Made by a program: the position numbers and the translations under genes. The notes beneath the pieces were generated by a model. That model had not been told where the DNA came from. It saw only the letters and a program-made list of their open reading frames with translations, and ran no database searches. Below, one piece after another: positions 9,113 to 17,526 of a DNA stretch of 64,000 bases; position 1 is the first letter of the stretch; every line of letters begins with the position of its first letter. This DNA comes from Lachnospiraceae bacterium JLR.KK002 (GTDB taxonomy: Bacteria; Bacillota; Clostridia; Lachnospirales; Lachnospiraceae): contig JAYMNP010000001.1 of assembly GCA_036941025.1 (NCBI GenBank), positions 2,812,501 to 2,876,500 of the forward strand, in the 5' to 3' direction.

Positions 9113-10228
9113 TCATCCGGAAGCTGCAGCCAGAGGCAGTTCTACGGTAAATACTGTCCGTTCCTGCTGGCTCTCCGCTTTTATACTGCCCTTGTGCAGC
9201 CGGACAATTTCTCTGGCAATGGCAAGGCCCAGCCCGGCGCCGCCTCCTTTGCTCTGTCTTGCGCTGTCCAGCCGGTAAAACTGTTCAAACACCCGTTCCA
9301 GCTTTTCTTCCGGAATGGTGGCGCCTCTGTTTTCCACCTGAATGTACACCCGGTCTTCCGATGATTCTGCCCGCAGCCGAATCTCCGTATCCTCATAGCT
9401 GTAAAGCACTGCATTCCGCAGCAGGTTGTCAAAAACCCGCTGCAGCTTTTCCGAATCGCAGGTAATTTTCAGGTCTTCCGGCTCCACCGTCAGCCTGCAG
9501 GTGAGATTTTTTTCCTGAAATATCGGATGAAATTCAAATACCGTCTGTTCCAGCAGCAGTTTCAGTGATATGGTGGAGGTTTCCAGTTCCAGATGGGTCA
9601 GGTTAAATCTGGTAATCTCAAAAAATTCATTGATCAGAGTTTCCAGCCGCTCCGCCTTTTCCAGAGAAACAGACAGGTATTTCTCCTGAAGCTCCGGAGA
9701 AATCTCCCGCTCCTCACGCAGCAGGGTAAGGTAACCAATAACGGAGGTAAGGGGAGTTTTCAGATCATGGGCCAGATAGACAATCAGGTCATTTTTCCGC
9801 TGCTCCGCCTCCCTGGCCAGCTCCCGGTTTTTCTGATTCTGGCGCTGTACCTGATTCATATACTGTTCCACTTCCCGAAGTTCTCCCCGAAGCTGAATCG
9901 GTCCGGATTCTTCCGTGAGATGCTCCATGGCTCCCAGCACTTCCTGAAAATAATTCAGCAGTTTTATCCAGTAAACAATACCGATAATCAGGAGCCCCGC
10001 CAGAAACATCACGCATACGAAAATTCCCTGATTTTCCGAAATCCAGTGAAGCATCGGATAAAACCCTTCCGTTCCGTACCATATATAAGCATCGCATATG
10101 GTTTTTCCCAGAAAAAGCAGAAGCACCAGCAGGCCCATGCAGACAGAACCTGCCCCCAGCATTTTCCGGAAAAACCGATGGAGAATGACCTGTTTAATCT
10201 GTTTTTCATTTCTCAATGGTATAGCCAA
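9113..10228 (-). CDS. Sensor histidine kinase
   Basis: A 371-residue membrane kinase with two N-terminal transmembrane segments (about residues 20-45 and 70-90), a HAMP-like linker, the HisKA phosphoacceptor box VYLAHDLKTPLTSVIGY, the N box FDNLLRNAVLYS and the G box GGAGLGLAIAREIV. Architecture resembles VanS/PhoR-type kinases. Its start overlaps the end of the response regulator gene by 23 bp, so the pair is translationally coupled. The extracellular loop is short; the signal is unknown. Confidence 0.93.
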   Translation of the reverse strand: MAIPLRNEKQIKQVILHRFFRKMLGAGSVCMGLLVLLLFLGKTICDAYIWYGTEGFYPMLHWISENQGIFVCVMFLAGLLIIGIVYWIKLLNYFQEVLGAMEHLTEESGPIQLRGELREVEQYMNQVQRQNQKNRELAREAEQRKNDLIVYLAHDLKTPLTSVIGYLTLLREEREISPELQEKYLSVSLEKAERLETLINEFFEITRFNLTHLELETSTISLKLLLEQTVFEFHPIFQEKNLTCRLTVEPEDLKITCDSEKLQRVFDNLLRNAVLYSYEDTEIRLRAESSEDRVYIQVENRGATIPEEKLERVFEQFYRLDSARQSKGGGAGLGLAIAREIVRLHKGSIKAESQQERTVFTVELPLAAASG

Positions 10229-10913
10229 CCCCCCAGACCGTTTTTATAAACTTCTGATTCCGGTAAGAATCCTGCATTTTCTCCCGTATTCTGCCGATAT
10301 GGGCCATAACGGTGTTGTTATTGTCCAGATATTTCTCTTTCCAGACCGCCTCAAACAGTTCTTCAGAGGAAACCACCTCTCCCTGATGGCGGCAGAGATA
10401 CCAGAGAATTTCAAATTCCAGCGGCGTCAGTTCCAGATTCTTTCCATAGAGAGAACAGCGGTGATTCCGTCTGTTCATAATCAGTCCCCGGATATCCAGT
10501 TCGTCCTGATTTTCCTCCGGCGCCTTTCCGGCTTCCTGTTCATTGTAACGGTGGTACCGGCGCAGCTGGGTTTTTACCCGCGCCACCACCTCCAGCGGAT
10601 TGAAAGGCTTGGTGATATAATCATCGGCGCCCAGCATCAGACCGTTGATTTTATCCACGTCTTCCACCCTGGCAGTCAGCATAATGATGGGAAAATAATA
10701 CCGTTTCCGGATTTCCTGACAGAGGCGAAGGCCGTCCACATCGGGCAGCATCAAATCCAGAACAGCCAAATCCACATGCTCCTGCTCCACACAGGCCAGC
10801 GCTTCCTGCCCTCGATAATATTTCAGAATCTCATATCCCTCATGTTCCAGATACAGCTCCAGCAAATCCGCCACCTCTGTTTCATCATCTACCACCAGGA
10901 TACGTTCCGACAT
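10206..10913 (-). CDS. Response regulator, OmpR/PhoB family
   Basis: A 235-residue regulator. The receiver domain shows the acidic pocket VVDDE (residues 6-10), the phosphoacceptor Asp in LAVLDLMLPDVDG and the conserved Lys in YITKPFNP. The C-terminal winged helix (LTPLEFEILWYLCRHQGEVV, ending VWGVGYTIEK) is of OmpR/PhoB type and binds direct repeats. It is the cognate partner of the following kinase. It lies 46 bp downstream of hydF, so it may be read from the hydF transcript as well as its own. Confidence 0.95.
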   Translation of the reverse strand: MSERILVVDDETEVADLLELYLEHEGYEILKYYRGQEALACVEQEHVDLAVLDLMLPDVDGLRLCQEIRKRYYFPIIMLTARVEDVDKINGLMLGADDYITKPFNPLEVVARVKTQLRRYHRYNEQEAGKAPEENQDELDIRGLIMNRRNHRCSLYGKNLELTPLEFEILWYLCRHQGEVVSSEELFEAVWKEKYLDNNNTVMAHIGRIREKMQDSYRNQKFIKTVWGVGYTIEK

Positions 10914-10959
10914 GTTCCGCCTCCTTTCTGCCTGTTATTCCGTCAGGCAGTTGCCTGTG

Positions 10960-12216
10960 CTATTCCGGCAGCTCTGCCAGAACTTCCGGGAATATCTGTA
11001 CGCTTCGTCTGAGAATCCCCTGCATATGGGCAATGGCAGTTCCGTAATTGGTCATGGGAATATACTGGTCCGCCGCACATTTCAGCCGATATTTCATCTC
11101 CCGCTCATTCAGCATACAGCCGCCGCAGTGAATTACCAGCTTATAATCTGTCAAATCCTCCGGAAATTCCGTTCCTGAAGTAAACGTAAGGGAAAGCTGC
11201 TTCTTTGTGTACTCCCTGAGCCACCGGGGCAGCTTCACAGAGCCGATATCGTCGCACTGACGATGATGGGTGCAGCCTTCTGAAATCAGGATTTTATCCC
11301 CCTCCTGCAGTGTATCTATGGCAGCCGCACCCCGTACTGCTGTCCGCAGATTTCCTTTGTACCGGGCAAACAGAATAGAAAAAGAAGTAAGGGGAATTTC
11401 CTCCGGCGTATCTTTGCTGACCCCGGCAAAAACCTGGCTGTCCGTAATGACCAGAGCAGGCTTCTTCCCCAGTTCCTGTAATGTCTGTGTTACTTCGGTT
11501 TCTTTTATGACAATGGAAACCGCACCTGCCTCCAGAATATCCCGAACGGTCTGCTGCTGGGGCAGAATCAGCCTGCCTTTGGGAGCCGCACTGTCTATGG
11601 GTACCACCAGCACCACGAAATCCGAAGGCTTCAGCAAATCCCCCACAATTCTGCCTTCCGGCCCGGATTTCACTGCCAGCCCGGCAATTTTCTCCTTTAA
11701 TTCTTCTATCCCGAATCCCGTCCTGGCACTGACAGAAATACATCGCTTTGCATCCGGCTCCCATCCGGCACCTGCACTGCCCTCCTGCTGCTGTTCTGCG
11801 TGTTTCTCTTCCGGGGAATCTGTCAGATCAGCTTTATTCACAGCCACCACATAGGGAATCTTCTTTTCCTGAAACAGGCCCGCCAGTTCCCGTTCCGCCT
11901 CTGTAAAACCTGCGGTTTTGTCCGTAACCAGCACAGCCACGTCTGTCTTATTCAGAATCTGTCTGGTTTTTCTGACACGCAATTCTCCCAGGGCGCCTTC
12001 ATCATCAATTCCTGGGGTGTCAATGATTACCACAGGCCCCATGGGCAGGAGCTCCATGGCTTTCTGCACCGGGTCCGTGGTGGTTCCTCTGATTTCAGAC
12101 ACTACTGCCAGTTCCTGTCCGGTCACTGCGTTGACCAGACTGGATTTTCCTGCATTTCTTCTCCCGAAAAAACCAATATGTATGCGGTCTGCGGATGGGG
12201 TACTGTTCAGACTCAT
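10960..12216 (-). CDS. hydF: [FeFe]-hydrogenase H-cluster maturation GTPase HydF
   Basis: A 418-residue protein with an N-terminal Era/TrmE-like GTPase: G1 GFFGRRNAGKSSLVNAV, G3 DTPGIDDEG, G4 VNKADLTD. The C-terminal metal-binding part has the HydF cysteine pattern CxH (CTHH) and, further on, HCGGC. HydF is the scaffold on which HydE and HydG build the 2Fe subcluster and which delivers it to the hydrogenase. Neither hydE, hydG nor a hydrogenase gene is in this window. The TM1266-like gene directly upstream is a known companion of this system. Confidence 0.96.
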   Translation of the reverse strand: MSLNSTPSADRIHIGFFGRRNAGKSSLVNAVTGQELAVVSEIRGTTTDPVQKAMELLPMGPVVIIDTPGIDDEGALGELRVRKTRQILNKTDVAVLVTDKTAGFTEAERELAGLFQEKKIPYVVAVNKADLTDSPEEKHAEQQQEGSAGAGWEPDAKRCISVSARTGFGIEELKEKIAGLAVKSGPEGRIVGDLLKPSDFVVLVVPIDSAAPKGRLILPQQQTVRDILEAGAVSIVIKETEVTQTLQELGKKPALVITDSQVFAGVSKDTPEEIPLTSFSILFARYKGNLRTAVRGAAAIDTLQEGDKILISEGCTHHRQCDDIGSVKLPRWLREYTKKQLSLTFTSGTEFPEDLTDYKLVIHCGGCMLNEREMKYRLKCAADQYIPMTNYGTAIAHMQGILRRSVQIFPEVLAELPE

Positions 12217-12261
12217 GGCTGCTCCTTTCCTGTTCAGACAATTCAGACAATTGTAAAACTG

Positions 12262-12507
12262 TTACATTTTGGAATAGGCGGTTTTGCTGCTGACTCCGGC
12301 CAGCTTCCCCAGTTTCCCGGAAAGGGCGCTGATAATATCCTGGGGTGCATCCACCGCAATGCTGATAATATTGATTCCCTTTTTGGGGTAGGGAATTCCC
12401 ATTCTCCCGATAATATACGTTCCGTATCCGTGAAGAATCCCGTTCAGCGCTTCCACAGATTCTTCCTCTTCTACAATAATGCCGATAATGGCTACCCGTG
12501 ATTCCAT
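12262..12507 (-). CDS. TM1266-family putative hydrogenase-system regulator
   Basis: A short ferredoxin-like/ACT-fold protein of the family annotated as iron-only hydrogenase system regulator (TM1266 type). I place the start at 12507 (MESRVAIIGIIVEEEES) because GAGG lies at the right distance upstream; the frame is open to 12537. The pattern AIIGIIVE… then IISIAVDAPQDIISALSGKLG is typical of the family. It precedes hydF, which supports the assignment. Confidence 0.8.
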   Translation of the reverse strand: MESRVAIIGIIVEEEESVEALNGILHGYGTYIIGRMGIPYPKKGINIISIAVDAPQDIISALSGKLGKLAGVSSKTAYSKM

Positions 12508-12533
12508 ATACTTCCTCAATTCTGACGGATCTG

Positions 12534-12788
12534 TCATAAATGCCTGCCGGATATTTCATCTTCGTCAAATTCCACCGTCACAAAAAATCCTTTCGGCGTC
12601 TCATGGATACTCACCACTTTTCCTTCTGTGGATTTCAATCGCTGGCTGAAGCTGTAATTGGCCGACATGGCATAGGCTTTGCCCAGCGTGTAATAATAAG
12701 AAGTGGGCAGTTTCCCTTCCGTTACCGGAAGCACATCGCCTTCCTGCAGCAATCCTGTACGTTCCATTTTAAATTCCATCTGACGCAT
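12534..12788 (-). CDS. Conserved-looking hypothetical protein, 84 residues
   Basis: I do not recognise this protein. It begins MRQMEFKMERTGLLQEGDVL after a good GGAGG site, has no membrane segment or signal, and ends VTVEFDEDEISGRHL. The composition (alternating beta-like segments, acidic end) suggests a small beta-rich domain. It sits 3 bp after trkH and before the TM1266-like gene, so it is part of the trk-hyd gene string. Confidence 0.65.
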   Translation of the reverse strand: MRQMEFKMERTGLLQEGDVLPVTEGKLPTSYYYTLGKAYAMSANYSFSQRLKSTEGKVVSIHETPKGFFVTVEFDEDEISGRHL

Positions 12789-12791
12789 ACC

Positions 12792-14231
12792 TTACCTCCG
12801 TTTCCAGGTGGAGGGAGCCATCAGCAGCAGAATGGGAAACAGTTCCAGGCGTCCTGCCAGCATGTCAAACATCAGCACATATTTGGCCGGCTGGGAATAC
12901 ACCGCAAAATTAGCCGCCGGCCCCACCTGCTCCAGCCCCGGCCCGATATTGTTCAACGTGGCTGCCACCGCAGTAAAATTGGTGGTAAAATCCAGCCCGT
13001 CCAGGGAAATCAGCAGAAGGGACAGAGCAAATACAAAGGCATAGGCAATAAAAAACACGCAAATCGAGCGCAGTACATCCTTGTTGACCACTCGTTTCTC
13101 AAAATGTATCTGCCGCACCCTTTTTGGATGAATCAGGTAAGACAGTTCATTTTTTACCAGTTTCATCATAATAACCACACGGGAAATCTTAATTCCCCCT
13201 CCGGTACTGCCTGCACAGGCTCCCGCAAACATCAGCAGCACCAGAATGACTTTGGAAAATTCCGGCCACTGGTTAAAATCCGTGGTGGAATAGCCTGTGG
13301 TGGTGATAATGGACGCCACCTGAAAGGCCGCATGATGAAAAGCGTCAAATACAGACTGAAATCCTCCTCTGATATTTATGGTAATCAGGAGGACAGACGC
13401 CAGAATCAGTCCCAGATAATATCTCATTTCCTCATGCTGCAGCGCCTGCAGAGGCTTTCTGGTCCAGAGCAGGTAATATACGTTAAAATTTATACCGAAT
13501 AAAATCATAAAAACCGTAATCACTGCCTGGGAGGCCATGGAATACGACCCGATACTGCTGTTCAGCACACCGAATCCTCCGGTTCCGGCAGTACCGAACG
13601 ACAGCGTCAGGGATTCAAACAGGGACATCCCGGTAATCAGCAGCAGCAGAATCTGAACAATAGTCAGAACCACATACATTTTATACAGATTCCGGGCTGT
13701 GTTTTTCACCCTCGGAACCAGTTTTCCCACTGTGGGCCCAGGGCTCTCCGCCCGCATGAGATGCATATTGTAGCCTCCTGCCAGCGGAAGAATAGCCAGA
13801 ATCAGCACCAGTACCCCCATTCCGCCAATCCAGTGGCTGAAACTGCGCCAGAACAGATTACATCTGGAAAGAACTTCCACATCTTGCAGAATACTGGCCC
13901 CCGTAGTGGTCAGACCGGAAATAATCTCAAACAATGCTTCTGTGTAACTGGAAATCTCTCCGGACAGGTACAGGGGCAGCGCTCCCGTAAGGCTCAGCAC
14001 AATCCAGCTTAAGGATACTGTCACAAATCCTTCTCTGGCGTAAAACACATTGCTTTTGGGCTTTTTCATTTTGCCAAGGGCCCCCAGCAGAAGACAGCCC
14101 ACCAGTACCACTCCGTATGCCCATCCTTCTTTTTCCTTGTAAATCAGTGCCACTGCGCAGGGAAGAGCCAGAAACCATGCCTGAAATTCCAGTACCCGGC
14201 AGAGAATATACCTGATAATCGAATAATTCAT
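12792..14231 (-). CDS. trkH: Potassium uptake channel subunit TrkH/KtrB
   Basis: A 479-residue integral membrane protein of the SKT superfamily. Repeated hydrophobic hairpins carry four selectivity-filter-like loops: SGLTTTGASI, GTAGTGGFG, TTTGYSTTDF and ATLNNIGPGL. These line the K+ pore. The gene starts 17 bp downstream of trkA, the cytoplasmic NAD-binding gating subunit. The organisation trkA-trkH is common in Firmicutes. The alternative name ktrB is possible from sequence alone. Confidence 0.92.
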   Translation of the reverse strand: MNYSIIRYILCRVLEFQAWFLALPCAVALIYKEKEGWAYGVVLVGCLLLGALGKMKKPKSNVFYAREGFVTVSLSWIVLSLTGALPLYLSGEISSYTEALFEIISGLTTTGASILQDVEVLSRCNLFWRSFSHWIGGMGVLVLILAILPLAGGYNMHLMRAESPGPTVGKLVPRVKNTARNLYKMYVVLTIVQILLLLITGMSLFESLTLSFGTAGTGGFGVLNSSIGSYSMASQAVITVFMILFGINFNVYYLLWTRKPLQALQHEEMRYYLGLILASVLLITINIRGGFQSVFDAFHHAAFQVASIITTTGYSTTDFNQWPEFSKVILVLLMFAGACAGSTGGGIKISRVVIMMKLVKNELSYLIHPKRVRQIHFEKRVVNKDVLRSICVFFIAYAFVFALSLLLISLDGLDFTTNFTAVAATLNNIGPGLEQVGPAANFAVYSQPAKYVLMFDMLAGRLELFPILLLMAPSTWKRR

Positions 14232-14248
14232 AACCCGTTCTCCTCCGC

Positions 14249-15604
14249 CTATGCCAGAATATCTTTCAGATCATGGAATCCCTGACTGGTGGTTACCACT
14301 ACTACCGTATCGCCCACTTCAATGGTATCCTGACCTCCCGGCGTGATTATATTTCCTTTCCGGTTGATACAGCCAATCAGAAGATTTTCTTTCAGGCGCA
14401 GCTCTTTCAGGGGAACGCCCACAAGCTCCGATTTCTCATGCACCCGGAATTCCAGTGCTTCCACCTTATCCTCAATCAGCTGGTACAGTGTCTCAATATT
14501 GCTGCCGATGGAATTCTGCATGGCCCGCACATACTGGAGAATATACTCGGCGGTAATATGCTTGGGATAAAGCACACTGCCCAGATCCATACTGTCCAGA
14601 ATCTCATCATAGGCAATCCGGTGAACCTTGGTGATGGTTTTTGCCTTTGACACACTTTTTGCAAACAGGCTCAGCATTATATTTTCTTCATCCAGATTGG
14701 TCCAGGACACAAAGGAATGGGCCTGGGGCATTCCTTCTTCATACAGAAGATTCCGTTCCGTCCCGTCTCCATGGATAATCATGGCCTGGGGCAGAAGCTC
14801 GCTCAGCTCATTGCAGCGCTGTTTGTCCTGCTCAATGATTTTGATTTCCATACCCATGGGCAGAAGCTGTTTTGCCAGATAATATGTAGTCTCCCCGCCG
14901 CCGATAATCATACAGTTTTTAATCCGGTTGGTGGTCATTCCGATTTTCCGAAAAAATTCATTGGCTTTTCTGGAAGAAGCTATGATGGAAATCACATCTT
15001 TTTCCTGCAGCTCAAAATTACCGGAAGGGATATAGACTTCTTCTCCCCGCTCCACGGAGCAAATCAGCACGTCGCATTTCAGTCCGCCGGAAATATAAGT
15101 CAGAGGCTTTCCGCCCAGCACAGAGCCTTCTCCGATTTTACATTTCATAAGCTCCACCCTTCCTTTGGCAAAGGTGTCTACCTTGATGGCGGAAGGAAAC
15201 TTCAGCAGGCGGGCAATCTCACAGGCCGCCGCATATTCCGGGTTGATAATCATGGATAATCCCAGTTCTTCCTTGATATAGGCTATCTCCTTATTGTAAA
15301 TGGGATTGCGCACCCTGGCAATGGTGTTGCAGCCGCCCGCCTTTCTGGCAATCAGGCAGCACAGCAGATTTAATTCATCGGAAGTGGTAACTGCTATCAG
15401 CAGATCCGCCTCCTCAATTCCCGCTTCGTTCTGCACTGTAAAACTTGCTCCGTTTCCCACCACTCCCATAACATCAAACCGGTTTGCCACGGATTCCGCC
15501 TTCAGGGAGTCTGTATCTACTACGGTAATATTGTGCCCTTCCTTACTCAACTGTTCTGTCAGAGTTGTGCCCACATTTCCACAACCCACAATAATTATCT
15601 GCAT
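14249..15604 (-). CDS. trkA: Trk potassium uptake regulatory subunit TrkA
   Basis: A 451-residue cytoplasmic protein with two RCK/TrkA-N Rossmann domains, each followed by a TrkA-C domain. The first starts MQIIIVGCGNVGTTL with the GxGxxG dinucleotide motif and DTD at the end of strand 2. The second starts NRIKNCMIIGGGETTYYLAK near residue 226. TrkA-C ends with PGGQDTIEVGDTVVVV. It gates the TrkH channel in response to nucleotides. A GGAGG site precedes the ATG. Confidence 0.95.
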   Translation of the reverse strand: MQIIIVGCGNVGTTLTEQLSKEGHNITVVDTDSLKAESVANRFDVMGVVGNGASFTVQNEAGIEEADLLIAVTTSDELNLLCCLIARKAGGCNTIARVRNPIYNKEIAYIKEELGLSMIINPEYAAACEIARLLKFPSAIKVDTFAKGRVELMKCKIGEGSVLGGKPLTYISGGLKCDVLICSVERGEEVYIPSGNFELQEKDVISIIASSRKANEFFRKIGMTTNRIKNCMIIGGGETTYYLAKQLLPMGMEIKIIEQDKQRCNELSELLPQAMIIHGDGTERNLLYEEGMPQAHSFVSWTNLDEENIMLSLFAKSVSKAKTITKVHRIAYDEILDSMDLGSVLYPKHITAEYILQYVRAMQNSIGSNIETLYQLIEDKVEALEFRVHEKSELVGVPLKELRLKENLLIGCINRKGNIITPGGQDTIEVGDTVVVVTTSQGFHDLKDILA

Positions 15605-15675
15605 GATGTCCTCCGTTCTGTACGTCTTTCATCACAATATACGCACAAAAAGGTAAAATCTGTTGTATTTTTCTG

Positions 15676-16569
15676 TTATCTGTCGTATTTTTTCAAAAGC
15701 CCCAGACCCAGCGGATGGGGGCCCGTATGAACTCCTATGGTGGCTCCAATCTGATAGATTTCAATCTTCTCATATCCGGAATAAGTCTTCAAAGATGCCA
15801 GAAGCTGATTCCGGAATTCCTCTGCCTCCTCATAATTATAACCGTACCCTACCACAATCTGATAGTCGTCGGGAGATTCACCCGTTTTCTCAAAATGCTC
15901 TTTTGTCTGTTCCGTCAGGCGCTTCAGCCCCTTTTTCCGGTTTCTGACAATCCCTGTGGGGAAAATCTCTCCTTCCCTCAGCATAATCAGTGGTTTGATT
16001 CCAAGGGTGGAAGCCGCCGTACCCATTACTTTGCCGATTCTTCCTCCGTGAATCAGGTATTCATAATTTCCCACGGTAAATATAATTCTTCCGGTTGGCT
16101 TGATTTTCTCTATTTTTTCCAGTGTTTCTTCAAAAGACAGCCCGTCCCGCTGCATCCGCACGGTCTCCAGTACCAGAAGCCCCTGCAGCACCGTATCCAT
16201 GGTGGTATCCACCACCTGAATCCGAATATCGGGATATTCCTCCAGCAGCAAATCGGCGGCTGTTCTGGCCGAATTGTAAGAACCGCTGAATTTCGTGGTA
16301 ATGCACAGGCAGATAATATCTTTACCCTCTTTTGCATAAGGTGTAAAGGCTTCCACATAATCCTGCACGGAAGGAAGGGAAGATTTGGGAAATTTATCCG
16401 GATTATCCACCATTTCCTGATAAAACGTCCGCACGCTGATTTCCTCAATTTCTTTCCGGTATGTCTGTCCGTCAAAGGTCACATAAAACGGTACCACCCG
16501 CACTCCTGCCTGACTGGCCGCTTCCACGCCCAAATCGCAGGAACCATCCGTAATAATCTGATACGCCAT
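15676..16569 (-). CDS. DegV family protein (fatty-acid binding)
   Basis: A 297-residue DegV protein: TDGSCDLG near the N-terminus, the fatty-acid contact TTKFSGSYNSAR, and the C-terminal IGATIGVHTGPHPLGL. DegV/FakB proteins bind an acyl chain and present it to a FakA-type kinase. No kinase partner is adjacent. The gene stands alone, and the 265 bp upstream hold no clear feature. Confidence 0.93.
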   Translation of the reverse strand: MAYQIITDGSCDLGVEAASQAGVRVVPFYVTFDGQTYRKEIEEISVRTFYQEMVDNPDKFPKSSLPSVQDYVEAFTPYAKEGKDIICLCITTKFSGSYNSARTAADLLLEEYPDIRIQVVDTTMDTVLQGLLVLETVRMQRDGLSFEETLEKIEKIKPTGRIIFTVGNYEYLIHGGRIGKVMGTAASTLGIKPLIMLREGEIFPTGIVRNRKKGLKRLTEQTKEHFEKTGESPDDYQIVVGYGYNYEEAEEFRNQLLASLKTYSGYEKIEIYQIGATIGVHTGPHPLGLGLLKKYDR

Positions 16570-16834
16570 AGTATTCCCCTTTTCCTGTTACATAAAGGGA
16601 AGCACTCCGCTTCCCCGTTTTTCAAATCACTTCTTTGCTATTATAATACCTTTTCCATAAAAAGAAAAGGGCTTTTGCAGAATCTTCCCTGTTACAGAAA
16701 TTCTCCGTTACTGTTCACACGGCACCGCGCACCACGTTGCACGGTGTCCGGCCAGGGAAGTAGTGGATGCCGGGCATCCGTCACCTCCGGAAAATCTTCT
16801 GTCCGCAGACACGGGGGGGGTGGTACCAATCCCC

Positions 16835-17515
16835 TCAGTCTTCCTGTCCCGTCAGGAATTCCAGAAAATCTGCCGCCACATCCTGATGCCCGGAATAGCG
16901 AAATACGATAAAATACGCCGGCCCCCGGCTCTGATATCCGTATTGCTGCAATATTTCACTGTCTTCGATGCGGACTGCGTCCTGCCGGCAGATGTCTTCA
17001 TAGGCAGACACAAATTCTGCTCCCATCAGTTCTTCCACCGGAACCAGAAAGTTTTCCTCTCCTGCATATTCCTCATACACTTCTTCCGGACAGATAAAAA
17101 CATCTGCTGTATTGGCTCCCACCAGCGTAACCATTTTCATCTGACTGGCATAATCCAGCTCCCCGGAACCGTCCTGGCCGGAAAAGGCCACGGAGGTATC
17201 CAGCATATACTTATGCCTCCGGCTGTCGTCTCCCCGGTATGCCTGAAAATGTTCCATGATTCCTGTATCCAGTTCTTTTCCGTTGATAACCGCCGTATAT
17301 ATCATGGTTTCATTCCGGAAGCTGTCCAGCCACACGCCGATCCCCACAACCAGCACAATAAGACCCGCAAGAGCCGCAATATGGAACTTATAATAGCTCA
17401 GAATATATTCCAGTTTTTCGTTCCCGCTCATGGAAGCCAGTTTTTCACGCTCCAGTTCTCTTTTTTCTTTCCTCGACATGTCCGATTCGTGCTTTTTCTG
17501 AAATTTCGTATCCAT
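16835..17515 (-). CDS. Hypothetical single-pass membrane protein
   Basis: A 226-residue protein with a highly charged cytoplasmic N-terminus (SRKEKRELEREKLASM), one transmembrane segment (about residues 51-69, FHIAALAGLIVLVVGIGVW) and a C-terminal domain that would lie outside. The motif FICPEEVYEEYA and the repeated acidic stretches resemble no family I can name. It is 11 bp downstream of the ABC-F gene, so probably co-transcribed. Confidence 0.7.
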   Translation of the reverse strand: MDTKFQKKHESDMSRKEKRELEREKLASMSGNEKLEYILSYYKFHIAALAGLIVLVVGIGVWLDSFRNETMIYTAVINGKELDTGIMEHFQAYRGDDSRRHKYMLDTSVAFSGQDGSGELDYASQMKMVTLVGANTADVFICPEEVYEEYAGEENFLVPVEELMGAEFVSAYEDICRQDAVRIEDSEILQQYGYQSRGPAYFIVFRYSGHQDVAADFLEFLTGQED

Positions 17516-17526
17516 AGCTCCTCCTG

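Noticed and set aside
16570..16834. Possible structured RNA between degV and the hypothetical gene
   Set aside because: Some short inverted repeats (GCACCGCGC/GTTGCACGGTGT) are present but no known riboswitch pattern or terminator could be drawn.
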